Assembly (NCBI GenBank): GCA_014239155.1
Contig: JAAZZQ010000068.1
Span: 1 to 64,000, forward strand
Direction of reading: 5' to 3'
Source of the DNA: Lachnospiraceae bacterium
Lineage (GTDB): Bacteria; Bacillota; Clostridia; Lachnospirales; Lachnospiraceae
DNA length: 64,000 nucleotides
Shown here piece after piece: positions 1 to 8,588 of this stretch (position 1 is the stretch's first letter; every line of letters begins with the position of its first letter). Position numbers and translations under genes: made by a program. The notes below the pieces were generated by a model, which had not been told where the DNA came from, did not search any database, and saw only the letters and a program-made list of their open reading frames with translations.

Positions 1-336
1 ATGCTAAATGTGCTATTTACTAATGAGTTGAATGCTCGAGAACGATTTCAACAATTGTCAGAAAACTTTAATATTGTGATTGATAAAGATTTAAGAGAGG
101 ATGTGGAAGTAATGTGTAATCTAGGACAAGGGTTGTTAGAACGTGGGGAAGCACGTGGAGAAGCGCGTGGGGAAGCGCTTGGAGAAGTACGTGGACAAAA
201 GAAAAAAGAAATAGAAAATATTATAAGTTTTTATCTGGATGGGGATTCCATTGCTCGGTTGGCTAGAGTTATGAAGAAGTCAGAAGATGAGATAGAACAA
301 ATTCTATGTGACAATAATATTTCAATCGACCATTAG
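1..336 (+). CDS. C-terminal part of an Rpn-type PD-(D/E)XK nuclease/transposase (cut by window edge)
   Basis: The reading frame is open to the first base, so the gene probably begins outside the window and only its last 111 residues are visible. They carry the low-complexity G-E-A-R-G repeat (about residues 46-66) after a Met-Cys-Asn-Leu stretch and end in a helical tail with an HTH-like IARLARVMKKSEDEI segment. That tail is typical of the Rpn (recombination-promoting nuclease) / PD-(D/E)XK transposase family, whose catalytic domain lies N-terminal and would be off the window. An ATG at base 1 could be an internal Met. No terminator is seen before the next gene. It could also be a decayed remnant. 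Confidence 0.6.
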   Translation: MLNVLFTNELNARERFQQLSENFNIVIDKDLREDVEVMCNLGQGLLERGEARGEARGEALGEVRGQKKKEIENIISFYLDGDSIARLARVMKKSEDEIEQILCDNNISIDH

Positions 337-383
337 AAGCGCTTAACAAAAAGAAATACAATTTATTGAAGGGGGAAACTTTT

Positions 384-2138
384 ATGAAAAGCTTATTAAA
401 GTACATAAAAGACTACAAAAAGGAAAGTATTTTAGCACCTTTATTTAAGATGTTGGAGGCTTCCTTTGAATTGATGGTGCCGCTTGTTATGGCGGCAATT
501 ATTGACAATGGCATTGCCAACAGCGACACAACGTATATTTTTCAGATGGGAGCAGTGTTGGTATTACTGGCAGCAGTTGGGCTTGCCAGTTCCGTCACAG
601 CGCAATATTTTAGCGCAAAAGCGGCAGTTGGTTTTGCCACAAAGCTTCGCAGCGCTCTGTTTTCACACATACAAGGATTGTCTTACACAGAGCTTGATAC
701 GATTGGAACCAGTACGCTAATCACACGTATGACAAGCGATGTAAATCAGATTCAAAACGGTGTGAACTTGACATTGCGGTTGTTGTTGCGCTCTCCATTT
801 ATTGTGTTCGGTGCAATGGTGATGGCGTTTACTGTTGACGTGAAGGCAGCATTTATTTTTGTGGTGACAATTCCATTGCTTGCGATTGTTGTGTTTGGGA
901 TTATGCTTGTCAGTATGCCACTGTACAAAAAAGTGCAGGCGGCGCTTGACAAAATTCTTGGAAGAACGCGTGAAAACCTTGCTGGTGCCCGTGTCATTCG
1001 TGCGTTTTGTAACGAGGAGTCGGAGACAACAGATTTTGAGCAGGAGAATGCGTTGCTATTAAATACCCAAGTTTTTGTCGGTAAGATTTCTGCGGCGATG
1101 AATCCAGTGACTTATATTATTATTAACATTGCGCTTGTAGTGCTTTTGTGGACAGGGGCTATCCGCGTGGACAATGGCATTATTACACAGGGAGAAGTGG
1201 TTGCGCTGGTAAATTATATGTCGCAGATTTTGGTGGAGCTTGTTAAGATGGCAAATCTTATTATACAACTGACAAAGGCTCTTGCGTGTGCAAAGCGTGT
1301 TGAGAGCATCTTTGGCATTACGTCTAGCATGGAGAGCGGCACATTTAATAAAAATGACATAAGGGTTATGAACGATGGTGAAGAGAATGCTGCAATTATA
1401 TTTGACCATGTAAGTCTTACCTACAGCGGTGGCGGAGACGAATCTTTGACAGATATTGATTTTGTTGTAAAAAAAGGTGAGACAGTTGGCATTATTGGTG
1501 GTACAGGCTCTGGAAAAACATCTGTGGTCAATTTGATTCCGCGCTTTTACGACGCCACAAAAGGTCAAGTGATTGTGGACGGATTTAAGGTCAAAGACTA
1601 TGAAATTTCTGCGCTGCGGGAAAAAATCGGTGTTGTTCCACAGAAGGCGGTTTTGTTCAAGGGAACAATCCGTGAGAATCTTTTGTGGGGAAATGAGAAT
1701 GCATCGGAACAGGATATTGAAGATGCACTGCGCATCTCGCAGGCGAAAGAGTTTGTGGATACCAAAGATGGCAGACTTGATTTTATGATTGCACAGGGCG
1801 GCAAAAACCTTTCTGGTGGACAGAAACAACGTCTTACAATCGCGCGTGCTATTGTGCGAAAACCAGAGATATTAATTCTTGACGACAGTGCGTCTGCACT
1901 TGATTTTGCCACAGACGCAAAACTTCGTGCAGCAGTGAAAGAGATGGAAAAGAATATGACTGTTATTATTGTGTCGCAGCGCGCAGCATCCATACAGTAT
2001 GCGGATAAAATTGTTGTGTTAGATGACGGTGCAATGGCAGGAATCGGTACACACGAACAGTTGCTTGCGGACAATGTAATTTATCAGGAAATTTATTATT
2101 CTCAATTTCCTGATAAAAAAGCGAAAGCTGCGGAATAA
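384..2138 (+). CDS. ABC exporter half-transporter, subunit 1 (degenerate ATP site)
   Basis: A 584-residue permease-ATPase fusion of the multidrug/lipid exporter type: six-helix membrane domain (about 1-310) followed by one nucleotide-binding domain. Visible motifs are Walker A GGTGSGKTS (about 369-377), signature LSGGQ (about 475) and Walker B LILDDSASALD (about 496), in which the usual catalytic Glu is Asp. The H-loop position reads VSQR, not AHR. I start at ATG 384 because GAAGGGGG lies about 9 bases upstream; an in-frame TTG at 366 has none. It is followed 21 bases later by a second half-transporter, so the pair should form a heterodimeric exporter. The substrate cannot be read from sequence. 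Confidence 0.93.
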   Translation: MKSLLKYIKDYKKESILAPLFKMLEASFELMVPLVMAAIIDNGIANSDTTYIFQMGAVLVLLAAVGLASSVTAQYFSAKAAVGFATKLRSALFSHIQGLSYTELDTIGTSTLITRMTSDVNQIQNGVNLTLRLLLRSPFIVFGAMVMAFTVDVKAAFIFVVTIPLLAIVVFGIMLVSMPLYKKVQAALDKILGRTRENLAGARVIRAFCNEESETTDFEQENALLLNTQVFVGKISAAMNPVTYIIINIALVVLLWTGAIRVDNGIITQGEVVALVNYMSQILVELVKMANLIIQLTKALACAKRVESIFGITSSMESGTFNKNDIRVMNDGEENAAIIFDHVSLTYSGGGDESLTDIDFVVKKGETVGIIGGTGSGKTSVVNLIPRFYDATKGQVIVDGFKVKDYEISALREKIGVVPQKAVLFKGTIRENLLWGNENASEQDIEDALRISQAKEFVDTKDGRLDFMIAQGGKNLSGGQKQRLTIARAIVRKPEILILDDSASALDFATDAKLRAAVKEMEKNMTVIIVSQRAASIQYADKIVVLDDGAMAGIGTHEQLLADNVIYQEIYYSQFPDKKAKAAE

Positions 2139-2159
2139 TGGATGCGGAGGGGGATTAGG

Positions 2160-3932
2160 ATGAAAAATTTTGCATCAAATAAGGATATTCTAAAGAAAGT
2201 ATTAAGTCACATTGGAAAATACAAGATTTTCTTGTTTTTTTCTATTGTGCTTGCGGCGGTTTCGGTTGTACTTACCTTATATATTCCAATTCTTACAGGT
2301 CAGGCAGTAGATTGTATTCTTGGTCCTGGCGCAGTCGATTTTGATGGAATTTGGGATATACTAAAGAAGATGACAGTTATTATTGTATTGACGGCGGTGG
2401 TGCAGTGGGTTATGAATACCTGTAATAATAAGATTGCCTATCAGGTGGTGCGTGATGTGCGTGACGAGGCGTTTAAAAAGTTACAGATTCTGCCGCTAAA
2501 ATATATTGATGGACATTCTCACGGCGACATTGTGAGCCGTATCATTGCAGATGTAGACCAGTTTTCTGATGGTTTGTTAATGGGATTTACACAGCTTTTT
2601 ACAGGTGTGGTTACGATTATAGGAACTTTGGTTTTTATGTTTTCCATCAATGTGTCAACCACAATTGTTGTTGTAATTTTGACGCCACTTTCTTTCTTTA
2701 TCGCTGGATTTATTGCAAAAAGGACATTTAGCATGTCTAAGCTTCAGTCAGAGACGCGTGGTGAACAGACTGCATTAATCGATGAAATGATTGGCAATGA
2801 AAAGGTGGTAAAAGCATTTGGACATGAGCCACAGGTTATGGAACAATTTACTGAAATTAATGACCGCCTGCAAAAAGCGAGTGTCAAGGCAATCTTTTTT
2901 TCCTCACTGACGAATCCGTGTACTCGTTTTGTGAATAGTCTTGTTTACGCAGGTGTGGGGATTCTTGGCGCATTTCTAGCGATAAGGGGATATATTAGCG
3001 TAGGGCAACTTACCAGCTTTTTAAGTTATGCAAATCAGTACACCAAGCCATTTAATGAAATATCTGGTGTGGTGACGGAACTCCAAACTGCACTGGCATG
3101 TGCGGGCAGAGTATTTGAGTTTATTGAGGAGGAGCCGCAAATACCAGAGTCAGATAACGCAGCAGTTCTACAGACTCCAAAAGGGAATATTGTAATGCAA
3201 AATGTGAATTTTTCATACAATCCCGATCAAAAGCTAATACAGGACTTTAACCTTGAAGTAAAGTCTGGCCAGCGCGTGGCGATTGTGGGACCTACTGGAT
3301 GCGGAAAAACAACTGTCATAAATTTGTTAATGCGGTTCTATGATGTTAATAGTGGAAGTATTCGGATTGATGGCATTGATATTCGAGATATGACAAGAAA
3401 GAGTCTGAGAGAAAGCTTTGGAATGGTGTTACAAGAGACATGGCTGCACGCAGGGACCATTCGAGAAAATATTGTAATGGGAAAGCCGAATGCCACAGAC
3501 GACGAAGTTATTGCGGCGGCGAAGGCGGCACATGCACACAGTTTTATCAAGCGTTTGCCAATGGGATATGACACTGTAATTACAGAGGATGGCGGCAGTC
3601 TTTCCCAGGGACAAAAACAGCTTTTGTGTATTACGCGCGTTATGCTTTGCCTGCCGCCGATGTTGATTCTTGACGAGGCGACTTCCTCTATTGATACACG
3701 TACTGAGATAAAGATTTCTCAAGCATTTAATACAATGATGAAGGGAAGAACCAGTTTTATTGTGGCGCACAGACTTTCTACAATTCGAGAGGCAGATATT
3801 ATTCTTGTCATGAAAGATGGAAATATTATTGAGCAGGGAAATCATGAAACCCTTTTAAATAAAGAAGGCGGATTCTATGCAAGGCTGTATAACAGCCAAT
3901 TTGAAGGCAACAGTTCAGCCATGCAGAATTGA
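2160..3932 (+). CDS. ABC exporter half-transporter, subunit 2 (catalytic ATP site)
   Basis: A 590-residue permease-ATPase fusion, the partner of the preceding gene. Walker A is GPTGCGKTT (about 376), the signature is LSQGQ (about 480; the second Gly of LSGGQ is Gln), Walker B is LILDEATSSID with the catalytic Glu (about 500), and the H-loop is VAHRLST (about 535). Start ATG 2160 is preceded by GGAGGGGG; an in-frame ATG at 2142 sits before that site and is less likely. In known heterodimeric ABC exporters one composite site is degenerate, built from the weak Walker B of one subunit and the altered signature of the other. That is exactly the pattern here. Confidence 0.93.
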   Translation: MKNFASNKDILKKVLSHIGKYKIFLFFSIVLAAVSVVLTLYIPILTGQAVDCILGPGAVDFDGIWDILKKMTVIIVLTAVVQWVMNTCNNKIAYQVVRDVRDEAFKKLQILPLKYIDGHSHGDIVSRIIADVDQFSDGLLMGFTQLFTGVVTIIGTLVFMFSINVSTTIVVVILTPLSFFIAGFIAKRTFSMSKLQSETRGEQTALIDEMIGNEKVVKAFGHEPQVMEQFTEINDRLQKASVKAIFFSSLTNPCTRFVNSLVYAGVGILGAFLAIRGYISVGQLTSFLSYANQYTKPFNEISGVVTELQTALACAGRVFEFIEEEPQIPESDNAAVLQTPKGNIVMQNVNFSYNPDQKLIQDFNLEVKSGQRVAIVGPTGCGKTTVINLLMRFYDVNSGSIRIDGIDIRDMTRKSLRESFGMVLQETWLHAGTIRENIVMGKPNATDDEVIAAAKAAHAHSFIKRLPMGYDTVITEDGGSLSQGQKQLLCITRVMLCLPPMLILDEATSSIDTRTEIKISQAFNTMMKGRTSFIVAHRLSTIREADIILVMKDGNIIEQGNHETLLNKEGGFYARLYNSQFEGNSSAMQN

Positions 3933-3933
3933 T

Positions 3934-3964
3934 TGTTACAGTTCAGTATGGCTGAACTGTAACA
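3934..3964 (+). terminator. Perfect hairpin after the ABC exporter genes (repeat family member)
   Basis: Arms GTTACAGTTCAG (3935-3946) and CTGAACTGTAAC (3952-3963) are perfectly complementary around a 5-base loop. No U-run follows, so terminator function is uncertain. The end sequences recur near 31.97 and 59.8 kb. An alternative 11-bp pairing is possible between 3910-3920 (inside the end of the ABC gene) and 3950-3960, mutually exclusive with the first. Confidence 0.55.
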
Positions 3965-4019
3965 GAAAAGACATGTATGTAAGTGGCAGTTTGGCAGTAC
4001 AAAAAAGGAGATTGAAAAG

Positions 4020-4985
4020 ATGATAAATAATTTTCTGGATGTATCAGACTATGCGATTTTGGGCTTTGTGGGTGTAGCCTTTGCATATCTGTTGACCAGC
4101 TTTCTGCTGGCAGTTGGAATGAACAAACTTCCAAGGGATCATGGGCGAGAATTTGCCCATGACGGTGGTCTCTCCGCGGGCAAACCACGCGGTGCAGGTT
4201 TTGTCTTTATCCTTGTGTTTGTGCTGGCTGCGCTTGTATTTGGAACTGTGGACAGAGAGATGATAATCTACTTGATTTTAACGGTTTCTGCAATGATGAC
4301 AGGGTATCTTGATGACTGTGCAAAAGTTTCTTGGGGAGAGCTGCGCAAAGGGCTTTTGGATCTTTTGATTGCAATTATGACTGCGATTACTGTGGTAAAT
4401 TTTAATGGAAGTAATGTTACAATTGCGCTGACAGGGCAGGTTATTGCATTCCCGCCTGTGGTATATGGAATGCTTGCTGTGATTTTAGTGTGGGGTTCCA
4501 TCAATGTGACAAACTGTGCAGATGGTGTGGATGGACTGTCAGGCACACTGACTAGTATTACGCTGTTTACGATTTATATGATTATGAACAGAACAGGAAC
4601 AGCGCCAGAATTTTCTTATACAATTTTGCTGTTTATTGCCTGTATTTTGGGCTATCTGTGGTTTAATGCGACACCAAGCCGTCTGTTGATGGGAGATGCC
4701 GGTTCGCGCGCAATGGGGCTTTTTATTGCAGTGTCTATTATGAAGACTGGAAGACCTTTTTTATATTTTCTTGTGGCTTTTGTGCTGATGGTGGATGGCG
4801 GTATTGGACTTGTGAAGGTATCCCTTTTGCGCTTCCTAAAAATAAAGATTCTCACAAAGATACGCACACCACTTCACGATCATGTGCGTAAAAATATGGG
4901 GTGGTCCAATGCCCAGACAGTATTTAAGTTTGCGATTATACAGATTATGCTGTCAGTGGCAGTTGTTTGGCTGACCGTGTTTTAG
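4020..4985 (+). CDS. mraY: MraY-like phospho-N-acetylmuramoyl-pentapeptide-transferase (glycosyltransferase family 4)
   Basis: A 321-residue polytopic membrane protein of the MraY/WecA superfamily, which joins a nucleotide-linked sugar phosphate to a polyprenyl phosphate carrier at the inner face of the membrane. Diagnostic motifs: Asp-Asp in YLDDCAK (about 99), NCADGVDGLSG (about 161), MGDAGSRAMG (about 224) and a C-terminal TPLHDHVRKNMGW where canonical MraY has a His-His-His run. It lies outside any visible division/cell-wall cluster and precedes trmB, so it may be a second MraY-type enzyme and not the main peptidoglycan one. The start ATG follows AAAAAAGGAG. A terminator begins at its stop codon. 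Family certain; exact substrate not. Confidence 0.8.
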   Translation: MINNFLDVSDYAILGFVGVAFAYLLTSFLLAVGMNKLPRDHGREFAHDGGLSAGKPRGAGFVFILVFVLAALVFGTVDREMIIYLILTVSAMMTGYLDDCAKVSWGELRKGLLDLLIAIMTAITVVNFNGSNVTIALTGQVIAFPPVVYGMLAVILVWGSINVTNCADGVDGLSGTLTSITLFTIYMIMNRTGTAPEFSYTILLFIACILGYLWFNATPSRLLMGDAGSRAMGLFIAVSIMKTGRPFLYFLVAFVLMVDGGIGLVKVSLLRFLKIKILTKIRTPLHDHVRKNMGWSNAQTVFKFAIIQIMLSVAVVWLTVF

Positions 4986-5012
4986 GGCTGTCTTTGACAG
5001 CTCTTTTCCTTT
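4985..5012 (+). terminator. Rho-independent terminator after the MraY-like gene
   Basis: Stem GGGCTGTC (4985-4992), TTT loop, GACAGCTC (4996-5003), followed by TTTTCCTTTTTT. The first stem base is the last base of the TAG stop codon. Confidence 0.9.
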
Positions 5013-5079
5013 TTTACAGTAAATTGTATACAATTGTGCAAAAAATATGAATTTTATAAAAATTTGGTGAAATTTATAT

Positions 5080-5108
5080 GTGACAAACATTCATAATAGG
5101 TGTACAAT
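5080..5108 (+). promoter_or_regulatory. Likely sigma-A promoter for trmB and the antiporter operon
   Basis: GTGACA (5080-5085), 17-base spacer, TACAAT (5103-5108), about 45 bases before the trmB start and downstream of the preceding terminator. trmB and the next gene are only 14 bases apart, so this promoter may also drive the antiporter genes. Confidence 0.6.
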
Positions 5109-5152
5109 GATATTGAATATTATGTTACAAAAAATAGAAGGGAATTATATCG

Positions 5153-5791
5153 GTGAGATTAAGAAATGTAACTGGTTCGCGGGAAGTGATTGCAGAGAGT
5201 CGTTTTGTGGTGCAGGAGCCTACTGCACACAAGGGAAAATGGAGCGAACTATTTGGCAATCAAAATCCAATACACATTGAGATTGGAATGGGGAAAGGGC
5301 GCTTTTTAATGGCGCTTGCAGCGTTAAATCCAGAGATAAATTTTATTGGAATTGAGAAATACTCAACTGTGCTACTGCGTGCAATTCAGAAAATGGAGGT
5401 GCAAGAACTTCCCAATTTGCGGTTTATCCGCATGGAGGCTGAAGCGCTCTGCACGGTGTTTGGACATGGTGAGATTGCGCAGATTTATTTGAATTTTTCG
5501 GATCCTTGGCCAAAGGACAGGCATGCCAAAAGGCGCCTTCCATCACGCCAGTTTCTTGCGCGCTATCATGAGATTTTGGCGCCAGATGGGCAGATTGCAT
5601 TTAAGACAGACAATGCGGATTTGTTTGCATTTGCACTTGAAGAGGTTGACGCTGCGGGCTGGAAGATTGCAGCGATGACAAGGGACTTGCACCATGATGA
5701 AAAGATGTTAACCGGAAATATTATGACAGAGTATGAGGAAAAATTTTCTACAATGGGGAATCCTATTTACAAATATATTATTAATCGGTAA
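5153..5791 (+). CDS. trmB: tRNA (guanine-N7-)-methyltransferase TrmB
   Basis: A 212-residue SAM-dependent methyltransferase that forms m7G46 in tRNA variable loops. The N-terminus MRLRNVTGSREVIAES is characteristic of the Gram-positive enzymes and fixes the GTG start at 5153. The SAM-binding segment IHIEIGMGKGRFL (about 44-56), the FSDPWPKDRHAKRRL motif (about 118-132) and the closing TEYEEKFSTMGNPIYK are all present. Length is normal. It is the first gene of a likely long transcript: mrpE starts 14 bases after its stop. TrmB is a housekeeping enzyme, so its link with the antiporter genes is probably transcriptional only. Confidence 0.96.
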   Translation: MRLRNVTGSREVIAESRFVVQEPTAHKGKWSELFGNQNPIHIEIGMGKGRFLMALAALNPEINFIGIEKYSTVLLRAIQKMEVQELPNLRFIRMEAEALCTVFGHGEIAQIYLNFSDPWPKDRHAKRRLPSRQFLARYHEILAPDGQIAFKTDNADLFAFALEEVDAAGWKIAAMTRDLHHDEKMLTGNIMTEYEEKFSTMGNPIYKYIINR

Positions 5792-5805
5792 AGGGAGGCG
5801 GGGAA

Positions 5806-6264
5806 ATGTTTGTCTTGTTTTTTTTGCTGTGGATTGTATTTAACGGACAGATTACCTTGGAAATTGTGCTGTTTGGATTGGGGATTTCAGCGGCGCTGTA
5901 CTGGTTTATTTGCCGATTTATGGATTATAGTTTTCGACGGGAACTCGCTTATCTTAAAAAAAGTGGTTATTTAATCCAATATCTATATTATCTTCTAAAG
6001 GAGATTGTAAAGGCAAATTTTGCAACTATCAGATTGATTTGTTCTGCAGGCAGGGTGGTTGAGCCAGCGGTTATTGTGTTTGAGATTCCTTTTAAGACAG
6101 ATACTGCGCGATTTTTGCTTGCAAATTCCATTACGTTGACGCCTGGGACTATTACAGTTGCAGTGGATGGGGACAAGTTCATTGTGCACTGTCTGGACAG
6201 GACATTGGCAGAGGGGATAGAATCCTCTGTTTTTGTGCGCCTGTTAGAAAAAATTGAGGCGTGA
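5806..6264 (+). CDS. mrpE: Mrp-type cation/proton antiporter subunit E
   Basis: A 152-residue membrane protein matching the MnhE/MrpE family: two or three N-terminal hydrophobic segments, then a soluble domain with the typical LANSITLTPGTITVAVDGDK stretch (about 105-124) and a C-terminal VHCLDR. Start ATG 5806 has GGGAGGCGGGG upstream. MrpE is a small, non-transporting subunit needed for assembly of multisubunit Na+/H+ antiporters. First of ten consecutive same-strand genes that together form an Mrp/Mbh-like membrane complex. Confidence 0.93.
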   Translation: MFVLFFLLWIVFNGQITLEIVLFGLGISAALYWFICRFMDYSFRRELAYLKKSGYLIQYLYYLLKEIVKANFATIRLICSAGRVVEPAVIVFEIPFKTDTARFLLANSITLTPGTITVAVDGDKFIVHCLDRTLAEGIESSVFVRLLEKIEA

Positions 6265-6285
6265 TTTTTAGAGAGGTAGGAATCT

Positions 6286-6627
6286 ATGAACAGTGAAAAT
6301 GTTGCTTTGGAAACTGCGTTTGAGATTGCTATGACTGTTTTTCCAGTTATATTGGCGCTGATGGTGTTTCTGTGCTTGATACGGGCAATTAAGGGGCCGC
6401 GCATTGCAGACCGCATTGTGGCAATTAATATGATGGGAACACTCACAATGGTAATTATTGCGATTCTTGCAGTGAAGATGAACGAGGGATACCTTGTGGA
6501 TATTTGTATTATTTACGCGATGATTTCATTTTTGGCGGTGACTCTTTTGACAAAGGTTTATATGGGTGTGTATGCCGAGCGCAAAAAAAAGGAGGCGGAA
6601 AAACATGACAGCACTACTGTGGATTAG
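6286..6627 (+). CDS. mrpF: Mrp-type cation/proton antiporter subunit F
   Basis: A 113-residue protein with three predicted membrane helices and the MrpF hallmark IKGPRIADRIVAINMMGT (about 38-55). AGAGAGGTAGGA precedes the ATG. It overlaps the start of mrpG by 23 bases, which suggests translational coupling. Acts within the Mrp membrane complex; no catalytic residues are expected. Confidence 0.92.
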   Translation: MNSENVALETAFEIAMTVFPVILALMVFLCLIRAIKGPRIADRIVAINMMGTLTMVIIAILAVKMNEGYLVDICIIYAMISFLAVTLLTKVYMGVYAERKKKEAEKHDSTTVD

Positions 6628-6961
6628 GTTTCTTGTGGGGATCATATTGCTGTTGTGCGGTATTGTGGTATTTGGAATTGAGCTCTTTGGGGTGTTTCGA
6701 TTTGAATATGTCCTAAACAGGATGCATGCGGCGGCAATGGGGGATACGCTTGGCATTGCGCTTAGTATGGGAGGCCTTATTGTTCTGTGCGGATTGAATT
6801 TTATAACGCTTAAAATGATTCTGGTAGTTGTGTTTTTGTGGTTTGCCTCTCCGGTGTCTTCTCATGTGCTTGCACGTTTTGAGGTGGCGACAAATGAGGA
6901 ACTTGACAAGGAATGTGATGTGGAGGCGCTCTCAGAAGAAAAGCAGAGCGAAAGGGGATAA
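6605..6961 (+). CDS. mrpG: Mrp-type cation/proton antiporter subunit G
   Basis: A 118-residue membrane protein of the MnhG/PhaG family, with three hydrophobic segments and the family signature FRFEYVLNRMHAAAMGDTLG (about 34-53). ATG 6605 is preferred over the upstream in-frame ATG because GGAGGCGG sits about 7 bases before it, inside the end of mrpF. The acidic tail ends 4 bases before the next start. A non-pumping structural subunit of the complex. Confidence 0.92.
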   Translation: MTALLWIRFLVGIILLLCGIVVFGIELFGVFRFEYVLNRMHAAAMGDTLGIALSMGGLIVLCGLNFITLKMILVVVFLWFASPVSSHVLARFEVATNEELDKECDVEALSEEKQSERG

Positions 6962-6965
6962 AAAT

Positions 6966-7253
6966 ATGCAGGTGTTTCAGATTGTATTGTTTCTATTTCT
7001 GATTGTGTGTGCGATTTCCGTGAGTTTTTCGAGAAATCTGCTCAACTCAATTATTATCTTTATGTCCTACAGCTTAATTATGTCGATTATATGGATTTTG
7101 TTGGAATCGCCGGACCTTGCAATTACAGAGGCAGCAGTTGGAGCGGGGATTACAAGTATTTTGTTTTTTGTCACGCTTAAAAAAATCCATGCAATTGTGG
7201 CGATTGATGCGGACAAAGAGGATGTTGTGGAGAAGAAAGGGGGAACAAAATGA
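6966..7253 (+). CDS. MbhD-like (MrpA C-terminal domain, DUF4040) antiporter subunit
   Basis: A 95-residue three-helix protein starting at ATG 6966 (AAAGGGG upstream). The motif SPDLAITEAAVGAGITSILF (about 43-62) is the hallmark of the MbhD / DUF4040 domain. In classical Mrp systems this domain is fused to the C-terminus of MrpA; in archaeal membrane-bound hydrogenase (Mbh) clusters it is a separate gene, as here. The stop overlaps the next start by four bases (ATGA), indicating coupling. Confidence 0.88.
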   Translation: MQVFQIVLFLFLIVCAISVSFSRNLLNSIIIFMSYSLIMSIIWILLESPDLAITEAAVGAGITSILFFVTLKKIHAIVAIDADKEDVVEKKGGTK

Positions 7254-8212
7254 GCCGTCTATTATCCGAGGAGGAATACCGCAAGACAAAGGCATTTAAA
7301 ATCAAGCGCTGGTATCGCGGTGAGAAAGACCCTTATGTTGGCGCTGTGGAGTTAAAACCACAGAAACCCTTTACAGAAGATATTAATACTATGAAGCATC
7401 GTGTCCGTGACGAGGCAATCTTAAAGAGAAAAATTTATGATATTGAACACAACCGAAAACTTCAGATTTTTTCTAAGTTTTATCGGGCAGTTTCGGTATT
7501 GTTTGTATTTACACTGATTGGAATTTTATTGTATATGGTGTCCTATCTGCCTCCTGTGGGAAATGCTGCAAATCCAGACAACAATGAGGTTGCCACCAAA
7601 TATATTGAAGATGCCATGAAAGATACGGGTGCGGTGAACATTGTCACAGGTATGATTTTGGACTACCGTGCTTTTGATACGCTTGGCGAATCCAATGTGC
7701 TGTTTATTGCGACCTGCACGGTTTTGATTTTATTGCGGGTTGACAATCGGTCTAAGAAGGAGGAAGAGGAGGCGAACGATCGGCTCTATGAGCCAAAAAA
7801 TGATATTATTTTACAGAAGGTTGCTTTTTTTCTTGTTCCAATGATTATTATCTTTGGGATTTATGTGATTTTAAATGGGCATTTGTCACCGGGGGGCGGT
7901 TTCTCGGGTGGCGCAATTATTGGTTCTGGTTTGATTTTATATGTCAATGCTTTTGGATTTAAGAAGATTGAGCGCTTTTTTACACAGAAGACTTACAAGT
8001 GGATTTGCTTTGCAGCGCTATTGTTTTACTGTCTTGCAAAGACATATTCCTTTTATTGTGGGGCACATCATCTTGAGACAGGCATTCCGCTGGGAACGCC
8101 GGGGGCAATTTTAAGTTCTGGTTTGATTTTGCCACTCAATATCTGTGTTGGCATGGTGGTTGCCTGCACAATGTATGCATTCTATGCCATGTTTCGCAAA
8201 GGAGGCTTTTAA
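7250..8212 (+). CDS. mrpB: MbhE-MrpB fusion antiporter subunit
   Basis: A 320-residue protein. After a charged cytosolic N-terminus (1-75) comes an MbhE-like part (about 80-165) containing VTGMILDYRAFDTLGES, then an MnhB/MrpB domain (about 185-318) with the signature NGHLSPGGGFSGGAIIGSGL (about 209-228). In Mbh clusters these are usually two genes, so this is a fusion. The long charged N-terminal extension of about 75 residues is unusual for the family. ATGA overlap with the preceding gene. Confidence 0.88.
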   Translation: MSRLLSEEEYRKTKAFKIKRWYRGEKDPYVGAVELKPQKPFTEDINTMKHRVRDEAILKRKIYDIEHNRKLQIFSKFYRAVSVLFVFTLIGILLYMVSYLPPVGNAANPDNNEVATKYIEDAMKDTGAVNIVTGMILDYRAFDTLGESNVLFIATCTVLILLRVDNRSKKEEEEANDRLYEPKNDIILQKVAFFLVPMIIIFGIYVILNGHLSPGGGFSGGAIIGSGLILYVNAFGFKKIERFFTQKTYKWICFAALLFYCLAKTYSFYCGAHHLETGIPLGTPGAILSSGLILPLNICVGMVVACTMYAFYAMFRKGGF

Positions 8213-8213
8213 T

Positions 8214-8588
8214 ATGGGAGGAAATCTGTTTGTAAATTATGGAGAAGCAGTTGCCATGATTTTGTTTGGAATTGGGTTTTCTAATCTTCTTTTGCAGAAA
8301 AACCTAATAAAAAAAATTATTGGTTTGAATATAATGGATACAGCAACCTATCTTTTTCTTGCAGAAAAAGGTTATATTGCGGGGAGAGTGGCGCCGATTG
8401 TTGTAAATGGAAACACAAGTGTGGAAAAGTATATTAACCCTGTTCCCAGTGGACTTGTGCTGACTGGCATTGTGGTGTCCGTCTCTGTGACAGCACTGAT
8501 GTTATCGCTTACAATTCGACTTTATAGAAGGTATCACACGCTGGATATGGACGAGATTTCTACGATGCTCAAGAAGGAGGACCAGTGA
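8214..8588 (+). CDS. mrpC: Mrp-type antiporter subunit C (NuoK-like)
   Basis: A 124-residue three-helix protein of the MnhC/NuoK family, with GIGFSNLLLQKNLIKKIIGL near the N-terminus and DPVPSGLVLTGIVVS-like NPVPSGLVLTGIVVS (about 76-90), a conserved stretch of the family. ATG 8214 is one base after the mrpB stop and has AAAGGAGG upstream. It ends in a TGATG overlap with the next gene. Confidence 0.92.
   Translation: MGGNLFVNYGEAVAMILFGIGFSNLLLQKNLIKKIIGLNIMDTATYLFLAEKGYIAGRVAPIVVNGNTSVEKYINPVPSGLVLTGIVVSVSVTALMLSLTIRLYRRYHTLDMDEISTMLKKEDQ

Noticed and set aside
1059-1829. 256-codon minus-strand open frame inside the first ABC exporter gene
   Set aside because: Shadow of a strong coding region on the plus strand; Cys/Asn/His-rich composition and no RBS or family match.
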